Below are positions 53,249 to 60,573 of a stretch of 64,000 nt of DNA, piece after piece. A model generated the notes under the pieces. The model ran no database searches and had not been told where the DNA came from. It saw only the letters and a list, made by a program, of their open reading frames with translations. Made by a program: the position numbers and the translations under genes. Position 1 is the stretch's first letter, and each line of letters begins with the position of its first letter. The DNA is taken from assembly GCA_963764675.1 (NCBI GenBank), contig CAVXTQ010000001.1:496001-560000 (forward strand), written 5' to 3'. Origin of the DNA: Acidiferrum sp963764675 (GTDB lineage: Bacteria > Acidobacteriota > Terriglobia > Acidiferrales > UBA7541).

Positions 53249-54523
53249 CAGCTCGTTGAAGAATCGAGTTTTGTGAGACCTCGGTTCTGAATTTCAAGGT
53301 TATCCACTGCGTTGCGTAGGAGTCGTTGAGGTCGTTCTATCCGCTCAGCTGGTCCAAAGAGGAACCCGGTGTCATGCTTCCGCCATCAGGTTTCGCAATC
53401 GGCAGAGGTTGTAAGCAGCGCCGGTGAAAGTGAACAGCCACCCGACCTTGTCGATCCCTCGCAACTTCACTTTCCTTAACATCCCGACCATCTTCATCCA
53501 TCCGAACGACTGCTCCACTCGTTTGCGCTTCCGCTGACTCATCTCATACCCGGCGTGCCTCGTGGTCCGCTCGTCCACCGCGCTCCTCCGATTGGTCGTG
53601 TTCTGCGCCACATGCGGAGTGATGTTCATCCCCCGCAGTTCTCGGACGAATTCCCGCGTGTCATAGTTCTTGTCCCCTCCCAACGTCACGCGCTTTCCCG
53701 GAGGGATCGCTTCGGCCATGAGCATCGCGGCATCTCGTTCCGCTCGTCCACTCGCCTCGGTCAGAAACGTCTGCACCAATAGCCCGTTACGATTTTCCAT
53801 CAATACATGTCCCATGTAGCTTAGCTTCGCCTGGCTTCCGCTGGACTTGGTGAATAACCGAGAATCCGGATCGGTCGTCGATTCATGCGTCTGGTTCTTG
53901 CGCTTTTCTCCGCGAAAGTCGACATCTCCTCCCGGTTCGGGAGGCTTCCCGGTCCCGTCCTTGGGCCGGAAACTCTTATGACTGGCCCAAGCCTCGATCA
54001 ACGTTCCGTCCACCGTGAAATGTTCATCCGACATGTACGGCCTGGCTCGTTCCAGCACCCGTTGGAAAAACCCCTCGGCGATCTCTTCGTTCAGCAAACG
54101 CTCCCGATTCTTGCTATACACCGCGTGATTCCACACCGCTTCGTCCATCTCCATCCCCACAAACCACCGGAACAGCAGGTTGTACTGTAGTTGCTCGATC
54201 AGCATGCGCTCACTGCGCACCGAGTAGAAAACCTGCAACAGCAGTGACCTCAAGAGCCGCTCCGGGGCAATCGACGGGCGCCCCACATGGGAGTACAGCT
54301 TCGCGAACTTGGGCGACATCTCCTTCAGGATCTCGTCCACCATTTTGCGGATCGGTCGCAACGGATGATCCGCGGGAACACGCTTCTCCGGAGAAATGTA
54401 GCTGAAAATCCCTTCTTGCAGGTCATCGTCGCCGCGCATATACTCGCCTCCTTCGCCTTCCTTTCACTCAGACGAGTTCTCTTGCATTAAAGTTGCAGTG
54501 GGACGGGATTTTTCAACGAACTG
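53249..54523 (-). mobile_element. Complete IS5-family insertion sequence
   Basis: The element is 1275 bp with terminal inverted repeats that begin CAG(C/T)TCGTTGAA(G/A)AATC at both ends. It is flanked by the 4-bp direct repeat TTAG (53245-53248 and 54524-54527), which fits the YTAR target duplication of IS5. It encodes one intact transposase at 53372-54439. Full ends and an intact gene suggest a recent, possibly still active insertion between the PilZ-TonB gene and the gene at 54556. Confidence 0.9.
53372..54439 (-). CDS. IS5-family transposase
   Basis: The 355-residue transposase has an N-terminal region (VPADHPLRPIRKMVDEIL, GRPSIAPERLLRSLLLQ, FYSVRSERMLIEQL) typical of the IS5 group. A DDE catalytic core follows: first Asp in FTVDGTLIEAWAS, second Asp in LGGDKNYDTREFV, Glu in KRVEQSFGWMK. 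All three catalytic residues are present and the frame is uninterrupted. GGAGG lies upstream of the ATG at 54439. It fills most of the insertion sequence and would cut and paste it. Confidence 0.95.
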   Translation of the reverse strand: MRGDDDLQEGIFSYISPEKRVPADHPLRPIRKMVDEILKEMSPKFAKLYSHVGRPSIAPERLLRSLLLQVFYSVRSERMLIEQLQYNLLFRWFVGMEMDEAVWNHAVYSKNRERLLNEEIAEGFFQRVLERARPYMSDEHFTVDGTLIEAWASHKSFRPKDGTGKPPEPGGDVDFRGEKRKNQTHESTTDPDSRLFTKSSGSQAKLSYMGHVLMENRNGLLVQTFLTEASGRAERDAAMLMAEAIPPGKRVTLGGDKNYDTREFVRELRGMNITPHVAQNTTNRRSAVDERTTRHAGYEMSQRKRKRVEQSFGWMKMVGMLRKVKLRGIDKVGWLFTFTGAAYNLCRLRNLMAEA

Positions 54524-54555
54524 TTAGAAGAGCGGTACCCACATGCAACCCGACC

Positions 54556-55491
54556 ATGGGATTTGTGAAGAGTAAGCGAGGAAGCGAAGCAGTGCTTGTT
54601 GCGGCGTTGTGCGCGGGCTGCGCGTGGACGCTGGCGAGCGCCACGGTCATACCCGGCTTGGCGGAGGCGCATCAGGCGCAAGGCGCGGAGAAGAAACCGA
54701 AGAGCCGGATTCTATCCTGGGCGCCTCCGAACGTCGATGGACCGTTGCATTCTCGCGCGTTGTCGTCGGCGCCGTGCGTGCTTTCCGACGCACTCAAACG
54801 GGCCGGCGCGCGCGCGAATGACCTGATCACCAATCTGCAAAACTTCACCGCACAGGAAAACATCGAATACAAGGCGCTGAATAGCAACGGCACGCCGCGG
54901 GAAGTCGGAGCAGGAACGTTCGACTACGTCGTGATTTTCGAGCAAGGTCCGAGAGGAACCTCCGTGCAAGAGAGCCGCAGTCCAGCGCGCGGAAGCCATG
55001 CGTTTCCGGCCAGCTCGCGGGATGTGGGTTTGCCGGACCTAGCCTTAATTTTTCTTCCGGAGATGCAAGACGACTACGAAATGAGCTGCGAAGGCACGAC
55101 GAAATGGAACGGCCAACCTGCGTGGGTGGTGCATTTTCAGCAGCGGAGGGATCGGGCGAGCCATACGGTCTCGTTCCACGACCAGAGCGGCGTGTATCCG
55201 GCTCTGCTCAAAGGACGAGCATGGATTGCCCCTGACTCCGGCGAGGTGATGCACCTGGAGACGGGCATGATGGAGGGGGTTGCCGCGATGCACGTACGGA
55301 ACTGGTACCTGTCGATCGACTACGCTCCGGTCCAGTTCCGAACACAGAACGTGAGCATCTGGCTGCCGAGGGATGTGGACGCCTACTGCGAATTCGACGA
55401 CTACCGCACCATCACGTATCACACGTTCGGGAGTTTCATGTTGTTCTCCGTGCATACCGACCAGGAGATCCAGAAGCCTCAGAGCCAGTGA
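54556..55491 (+). CDS. Secreted hypothetical protein, acidobacterial type
   Basis: This 311-residue protein has an N-terminal export signal (AVLVAALCAGCAWTLASA), then a helical segment with LITNLQNFTAQENIEY, then beta-rich sequence with WNGQPAWVVHFQQR and GRAWIAPDSGEVMHLETGM. The last part resembles outer-membrane lipoprotein-sorting-like folds common in acidobacterial secreted hypotheticals. No enzyme motif is visible. The ATG at 54556 is preferred because the longer frame begins inside the insertion sequence end. The IS right end lies 32 bp upstream and may have changed its promoter. Confidence 0.6.
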   Translation: MGFVKSKRGSEAVLVAALCAGCAWTLASATVIPGLAEAHQAQGAEKKPKSRILSWAPPNVDGPLHSRALSSAPCVLSDALKRAGARANDLITNLQNFTAQENIEYKALNSNGTPREVGAGTFDYVVIFEQGPRGTSVQESRSPARGSHAFPASSRDVGLPDLALIFLPEMQDDYEMSCEGTTKWNGQPAWVVHFQQRRDRASHTVSFHDQSGVYPALLKGRAWIAPDSGEVMHLETGMMEGVAAMHVRNWYLSIDYAPVQFRTQNVSIWLPRDVDAYCEFDDYRTITYHTFGSFMLFSVHTDQEIQKPQSQ

Positions 55492-55763
55492 GCGCGGGAA
55501 TCCTGCCGCGGAGATACGGATGATGTGTCCTGTCCAGTTAACAGTTATTTTCCTCAAACCGTGTGGATTTCAACGAAGTACTAAGCCCAGTGAAGCAGTA
55601 GTCCTATTGATGCCGCCGGGGTTTGACGCGATAGTTAGTCTTGAGGACGATTGTGCCTGGGGCACAGGAGCGCGCGCCGAAGGACGGGGTGTCGCAGCCG
55701 GGATTATAATTGACCGGGTGCAGGTGGTAAGACCGTGCGCCTCCTATCCTGGATCGCAGAATC

Positions 55764-56816
55764 GTGGAACGCCAAATCGTGGAACAACCAAATAGCCCTC
55801 GCAGGCCTCGTGGAGTGAGAGCACCGACGCAGCGCCACGCCTGGCTGTGGTTTGTCTGCGGCTGCGGGCTGGCGGTCCTTTTCATGGAATTGGTACTGCA
55901 CAATTTTTCGGGGAAGTACGAAAACGGCGACGGAAGCGAGATCCGCAACTTCAGGGAAGGATTGGCGAAATCGCATTTTGGGGCGAACGGGCTGCGTTTG
56001 ACGGGAAACCCGCAGATTGCCGGGGCGCCCAATGTGTTGATCGTAGGCGATTCGCATGTGGAAGCGTTTCAGGTGGCCGACGCGCAAACCATGGGCGCGG
56101 TGCTGGAGCGCAGTTTGCGAGCGGAAGGAAAGCCGTGGAACGTGCTCCAGTATGGATGGAGCGGCGCGGACGGGCCTGACTACGTTTATGTAGCGCCACT
56201 ATTGCTGGAGAAATTTCCGTCCAAGCGGATCTTTCTGATCATGAATGACGGCGACTTCGGCAGCACGGCGGGAGAAACCGCGCGGCTGGTGGAACGGAAT
56301 GGAGAAGTGGTCGCCGAGGGACTTAAGCCGGACGCCGTGCGCGGGCGCGCGCCGTCTTACGGCGGCCGCCTTGCGCGGAAACTGAAAGAGTCCGGGCTGA
56401 TCTACGCGTCGGCATTGAGGTTCCAGCTGGACATAAAACCGCAGCTCGCCGAACACAAGGCAAGCGCGCAGGACGGCGACATGCTGGCGAAGGAAACGTC
56501 CGGGAACGCTATGGATTTGATCGTGCGCGGATTGAAAGAGTCGTATGGCGAAAAGCTGTACATCCTCTACACGCCCGCGCAGCCGTTTGCGGCGGATGCG
56601 CCTGAGGAACCGCAGGAGCGAGCATTGCTGGCGGAGTGCAAGGCGAAAGGGATCGAGTGCCGGAGCCTGCGCGGCCGGATGGTGAACGATCTGGTGGCAC
56701 ACCACAATCTAGTCCGGGGATTTTCAGACTTCGCGCCGGGAATAGGGCATTTGAATGCGCGCGGACATCAACTGGTGGCCGACGAGCTTGACGATTGGCT
56801 GAATTCTTTACGCTGA
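55764..56816 (+). CDS. SGNH-hydrolase-fold membrane-anchored protein, partner of MBOAT
   Basis: The 350-residue product has one N-terminal membrane helix (WLWFVCGCGLAVLFMELVL) and a periplasmic SGNH-type domain: block I IVGDSHVEAF with the nucleophile serine, an Asn-containing LIMNDGDFGS block, and a final HLNARGH block with the catalytic histidine. It ends 7 bp before an MBOAT acyltransferase gene. Such pairs (AlgI with AlgJ/AlgX, PatA/PatB) move acyl, often acetyl, groups across the membrane onto polysaccharides. Here the acceptor is unknown. The start is uncertain; ATG 55764 is the first that includes the membrane helix. Confidence 0.8.
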   Translation: MERQIVEQPNSPRRPRGVRAPTQRHAWLWFVCGCGLAVLFMELVLHNFSGKYENGDGSEIRNFREGLAKSHFGANGLRLTGNPQIAGAPNVLIVGDSHVEAFQVADAQTMGAVLERSLRAEGKPWNVLQYGWSGADGPDYVYVAPLLLEKFPSKRIFLIMNDGDFGSTAGETARLVERNGEVVAEGLKPDAVRGRAPSYGGRLARKLKESGLIYASALRFQLDIKPQLAEHKASAQDGDMLAKETSGNAMDLIVRGLKESYGEKLYILYTPAQPFAADAPEEPQERALLAECKAKGIECRSLRGRMVNDLVAHHNLVRGFSDFAPGIGHLNARGHQLVADELDDWLNSLR

Positions 56817-56823
56817 GCGACGA

Positions 56824-58317
56824 ATGGTCTTTACTTCCTTCATCTTCGTAAAGTTTTTCCTGGTGGTGCTGGCCGTGCTGGCGGTTTGCCGGACGCGATG
56901 GCAACGGCAACTGGCGATCCTGCTGGCGAGCATCGTTTTCTACGGGTATTGGAATCCGTGGTACCTGTTCCTGCTGGCCACGCCGAGTGTGATCGATTAT
57001 TTCTGCGCACTGCGCATCAGCCAGGCAACGGATGTGAAGGGGCGAAAGTTTTGGCTGGTGTTCAGCGTCGTGTCGAATCTGGGCCTGCTTGGGTACTTCA
57101 AGTACGCAGGCTTCTTCGTGCACAACTTCGCCGAGCTGATGGGCAAGGATATTCCGGCGCTGCATATTCTGCTGCCGGTGGGAATCTCGTTTTATACGTT
57201 CAAAACGATGAGCTACACGATCGATGTGTACCGGGGACACATCGAGCCCTGCCGCAGCTGGTGGAAGTACGCGATGTTCGTCACGTATTTCCCGGAGTTG
57301 GTAGCCGGGCCAATCGTGCGGGCGTCGGTGTTCTTGCCGCAGATGACGCGATCGCTGAAGCCGTCCTGGCCGCGCGCGTTCGTTGGGCTGCAACTGGTGG
57401 CGCTAGGCTTCTCGAAAAAGCTGCTGGTGGCCGACCGCCTGGCGACGTTCGTGGATGCGGTGTTCAAGCATCCCGCGATCTATTCGAGCGGTACGATCTG
57501 GTCGGCGGTGATCGCCTATTCGCTACAGATTTACTGCGACTTTTCGGGGTACTCGGACATTGCGATCGGCATTTCGCGAGTCATCGGATTCGATCTGCCG
57601 GAAAATTTCAACATGCCGTACTCGTCGGTGTCGATTACGGAGTTTTGGCGCCGGTGGCACATCACGTTGTCGCAATGGCTGCGGGATTACCTGTACATTC
57701 CGCTGGGCGGAAACCGCAAGGGCAAGATCCGGACGTACATCAATTTGACGATCACCATGCTGCTTGGTGGATTGTGGCATGGGGCGAGCTGGACGTTTGT
57801 GGTGTGGGGGGCGGCGCACGGTTTGGCGCTGGCGATGCATAAGCTGTGGTTGGACAGCGGTAAAGAAAGAACGTGGAAGGTTCCGGCGGTGCTGGGTTGG
57901 GCGACGACCTACGTGTACGTATGCTTCTGCTGGGTTCTGTTTCGCGCGCAGGATTTCTCTTCGGCGATGATCGTTTTGCGCAAGATGGTGGGGATCGATT
58001 CCGTTGGCGTGCAGTACGTGTACTTTTGGCTGTACTTGATCGTGCCGTTCGTAGTGCTGGCGCATTGGATCGGGAGATATGCGAATGCGGGCGTCGAGGC
58101 GGTTGCCGGGCAGCGCAGGATGTACGCGCCGCTGTGGGCCGAGCGTCTGTATTCGGGAACGAGCCGCTTTGCGATCCGGCCGCATCCGAAGGCGGGCACG
58201 TACGCGTTGCTGCCGACAAATGGGTTGGTGCTTGGGTTTCTGATGATGACGTGGATTGTGGTGTTTTATCTTTTTGCCGCGGTGGACTCGAGTCCGTTCA
58301 TTTACTTTCAGTTTTGA
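56824..58317 (+). CDS. MBOAT-family O-acyltransferase (AlgI-like)
   Basis: The 497-residue membrane protein has about 11 hydrophobic helices and the AlgI/DltB landmarks. These are YFKYAGFF, LPVGISFYTFKTMSYTIDVYRG, FPELVAGPIVR, YCDFSGYSDIAIG, FWRRWHITLSQWLRDYLYIPLGG and LLGGLWHGASWTF, which carries the invariant active-site histidine. It would transfer an acyl group from a cytoplasmic donor across the membrane to the SGNH partner encoded directly upstream (7 bp gap), which then modifies a cell-surface polymer. Alginate or other exopolysaccharide genes are not present in the window, so the acceptor is open. Confidence 0.93.
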   Translation: MVFTSFIFVKFFLVVLAVLAVCRTRWQRQLAILLASIVFYGYWNPWYLFLLATPSVIDYFCALRISQATDVKGRKFWLVFSVVSNLGLLGYFKYAGFFVHNFAELMGKDIPALHILLPVGISFYTFKTMSYTIDVYRGHIEPCRSWWKYAMFVTYFPELVAGPIVRASVFLPQMTRSLKPSWPRAFVGLQLVALGFSKKLLVADRLATFVDAVFKHPAIYSSGTIWSAVIAYSLQIYCDFSGYSDIAIGISRVIGFDLPENFNMPYSSVSITEFWRRWHITLSQWLRDYLYIPLGGNRKGKIRTYINLTITMLLGGLWHGASWTFVVWGAAHGLALAMHKLWLDSGKERTWKVPAVLGWATTYVYVCFCWVLFRAQDFSSAMIVLRKMVGIDSVGVQYVYFWLYLIVPFVVLAHWIGRYANAGVEAVAGQRRMYAPLWAERLYSGTSRFAIRPHPKAGTYALLPTNGLVLGFLMMTWIVVFYLFAAVDSSPFIYFQF

Positions 58318-58386
58318 GTCGCGTAGTCCTGCGTTTCAACTAAACCTAAGAAAAATCTTCTTAGAAGTTGGCTCGGTTGCCAAGCT

Positions 58387-58408
58387 GGGGCGCAGTATGC
58401 TGCGCCCC
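58387..58408. repeat. REP-like palindrome, GGGGCGCAGC family, copy 3
   Basis: GGGGCGCAG-TAT-GCTGCGCCCC followed by TAC lies between the MBOAT gene and the next gene. The other copies are at 31450 and 43222. Confidence 0.65.
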
Positions 58409-58547
58409 TACTAGGGACTGGTGCGCGAAACTCCGGTGCAACTGACCGTTTTGCTGAACGTCAGACCAGTAGTTTTTTGAGACGCCGCAACGGTAATCTT
58501 ATGGGGAGCACCGGCTCGATTCCCGAAGCCTAGTCTGGGAGAGCAAC

Positions 58548-59156
58548 GTGTTCTGCGAACGCTGTGGACTGAATTTCCTGCCGAAACAATCGGTGTGCAC
58601 GCGCTGTAAAGTGTCGGCGACGCGCCACTGGTTTCAATTGATGAGTTTAGTGACATTGATGGTAGCGGTGGCGTGCAACGCGCTGGTGGCGATGCTGTTG
58701 CTGCCGCGGCTGACCGCGAGCGAACATGCGCGAGGCGTGTTTCGCGCCTGGCTGTGGTTCGACTATAAGGCCGCGATGTACGGCTGGGTGCCGCTCGCGA
58801 TCGGGCTGCTGGCGTGGGACTTTCTAGTGTGGAAAGAAGCGCGGCCCAGGGTCAAAGGATGGTTCACGCGGAAGCTGCTGACTTTTTCGCTGGCGGCGGG
58901 AGTGGCGCCCATGCTGCCGTGGTGGGTTCCGGCCGGGCAACCGCCGGGACAATTCCTGGCGATGATCGGGAGATACCCTGGCGTACCTGCGGCGCTGGCA
59001 TGGGGCGTCGTGCTGGTGGTCGTGGTGCTGCTGTGCAGCGATGCGGAGTCGCGGGACTATCTGCTGGGACATGGAAAAGCGCTAAGTTTGGTGAGTGTGG
59101 GAGCTCTGCTGCTGGTGTTGACGATGACGGTGGTGGGCTGGGCGGTTACCTACTGA
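58548..59156 (+). CDS. Zinc-ribbon multi-helix membrane protein
   Basis: This 202-residue protein starts at GTG 58548 with an N-terminal zinc ribbon (FCERCG and CTRCK) followed by five membrane helices (about residues 32-52, 77-93, 107-125, 145-161 and 180-198). The plan of ribbon plus helices resembles the protein at 27631 in this window. No catalytic motif is seen and the function is unknown. A weak hairpin and an IR (58344-58366 region) lie upstream, but no clear promoter. Confidence 0.65.
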   Translation: MFCERCGLNFLPKQSVCTRCKVSATRHWFQLMSLVTLMVAVACNALVAMLLLPRLTASEHARGVFRAWLWFDYKAAMYGWVPLAIGLLAWDFLVWKEARPRVKGWFTRKLLTFSLAAGVAPMLPWWVPAGQPPGQFLAMIGRYPGVPAALAWGVVLVVVVLLCSDAESRDYLLGHGKALSLVSVGALLLVLTMTVVGWAVTY

Positions 59157-59268
59157 AGTAGCGTCAGAAAAGTTTGAGGATCTGAGGGCAGCACGCCAGG
59201 AAGCACAAACAGCAAGTCTTCACCGAGTCTTTGGACGAGGGAAAAGAGGAAAGACGTCCAATCGCTGC

Positions 59269-59289
59269 CCTGTCGATCTCGTCGACAGG
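59269..59289. terminator. Perfect 8-bp hairpin, possible terminator
   Basis: CCTGTCGA-TCTCG-TCGACAGG forms a perfect stem about 110 bp past the preceding stop; a CCCCCTTTT stretch follows 9 bp later. The gap to the T-run makes this a weak terminator candidate. Confidence 0.35.
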
Positions 59290-59420
59290 CACCGTCTCCC
59301 CCTTTTCCCTCTAGTCAGCGAGCTTTGAATCCCGCCTCGGAGCACATATTCCCGCACGTGTGGAGTCGAGTCCATAGGGTGGATTATGTAGAGAGACCTA
59401 AGGAGTGGGGAATGCCTATA

Positions 59421-59450
59421 GCGAACAAAAAGCGAAAATAGTGATATGAT
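59421..59450 (+). promoter_or_regulatory. GCGAAC-type motif copy B overlapping a promoter
   Basis: GCGAACAAAAAGCGAAAATA (59421-59440) is followed by TATGAT (59445-59450), a good -10 box, and the ATG is only 6 bp after it. The motif covers the -35 region, so a bound repressor would block transcription. The copy A counterpart is at 29862-29881 near recA. Confidence 0.5.
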
Positions 59451-59456
59451 CCCCTC

Positions 59457-59756
59457 ATGGTGGAACCCCGAAAGTGCATCGTAAGACTCCGGGATCTCGA
59501 GGGCGTGGAGCACGCAGTGCAGGTCAGCGCAGGATCCTTGTACGAGGCGGCGTGCGTGGCTTTGCACCAATTTCGCCGGGGCGCGTGGAGCCGGGAAGCG
59601 GCGCTGGAGACGATGACGCTGCAGGTGGAAGTGTGGCAGGCGCCTACCGTCTACAAGATCAGCGTGAACAGTTTAGAAAAATGGCTCGCGCGGGGAGGTG
59701 GCTCCCCGCGCGAGGTTGCGCTGCGGCAAAAAATCCGCAGCCGGATGAAAGAGTGA
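59457..59756 (+). CDS. Small conserved-looking protein under GCGAAC-motif promoter
   Basis: The 99-residue product has two beta strands (KCIVRLRDLEGVEHAVQVSA) and a helix (LYEAACVALHQFRR), then a strand VEVWQAPTVYKISVN and a basic Arg-rich tail. No enzyme motif or membrane helix is seen. The ATG sits 6 bp after a -10 box, so the message would be leaderless. I do not recognise the family; the putative SOS-like operator suggests a damage-response role, which is inference. Confidence 0.65.
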   Translation: MVEPRKCIVRLRDLEGVEHAVQVSAGSLYEAACVALHQFRRGAWSREAALETMTLQVEVWQAPTVYKISVNSLEKWLARGGGSPREVALRQKIRSRMKE

Positions 59757-59784
59757 TCGATCGCCTACGCATTTCGATCTGCTA

Positions 59785-60573
59785 CTAGCGCTCGGAAAGG
59801 ACTGCTTCGAGTTTGGCGAGTGCTGTGGCAACTTCGGCCGGGTTATGCACGATGTAGCGTGCGCGAGTCGTGCGGCCCTTGCCGACGTGAACGGAAATGC
59901 CCCGGCGGACGGCGGTAAAGCCAGACTCGTCGGAGAAATCATCCCCGAAATAGAGGGGAAAAGCGCGACGAAAGGCCGGCGGAGCGAGGAAGCGGCGGAC
60001 GGCGAGTCCTTTGCCGGGGAAAGAGCGGGGCAGGACATCTACGTCGCGAATATTCTCCGAGGAGCGCAAATGCTTCCGAAAAGGCTTCAGCCAGGCGCGG
60101 AGCTGGCGTCGAATGCGCGGTTGGTTGGCGGCAGGAACGTCGAGCAAATGAACCGATAGGCCGCTGCGTTTGTTCTCGATCCAAGCGTCGGGATAAGCGC
60201 GAAGATGATTTTGAAGTTGCACGCGAGCGCGGCGAAGGGCGGCACTAACGCTCGCCGGAACCGCTGAATTCGCGCTGCGTTCCCAGCCGTACAGCCCCAG
60301 ATAGTGGATGCCCCGGATGCCAATGTGCTTGAGAAGTTCGGCGCGGCGGCGCCCGCTGATCATTACGACGGTGACCCGAGGATGATGCGCTAGTCGCCGC
60401 AGGATTTTGCGAGCAGCGGCCGTGAGGCGCACCAGTTCGGGGCGGGGAGCGATGGCTACCACTGTGCCGTCGAAATCGAGAAAAATAACGACGCGAGAAT
60501 GCCTGCGAATTCGATGAGCTACGCGGTCCCAGTGCGACAAGAGACGCGGGACCGCACGGACCGGCGGCGTCAT
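59785..60573 (-). CDS. otsB: Trehalose-6-phosphate phosphatase
   Basis: The 262-residue HAD-family phosphatase has FLDFDGTVV (nucleophile and acid/base aspartates at residues 33 and 35), a VVMISGRRRAEL block, and FGDDFSDESGF for the metal-binding aspartates. The PGKGLAVRRFL block carries the catalytic lysine. It removes phosphate from trehalose-6-phosphate. Its start overlaps the stop of the trehalose-6-phosphate synthase gene as ATGA, so the two enzymes are translationally coupled. Length is normal for OtsB. Confidence 0.93.
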   Translation of the reverse strand: MTPPVRAVPRLLSHWDRVAHRIRRHSRVVIFLDFDGTVVAIAPRPELVRLTAAARKILRRLAHHPRVTVVMISGRRRAELLKHIGIRGIHYLGLYGWERSANSAVPASVSAALRRARVQLQNHLRAYPDAWIENKRSGLSVHLLDVPAANQPRIRRQLRAWLKPFRKHLRSSENIRDVDVLPRSFPGKGLAVRRFLAPPAFRRAFPLYFGDDFSDESGFTAVRRGISVHVGKGRTTRARYIVHNPAEVATALAKLEAVLSER

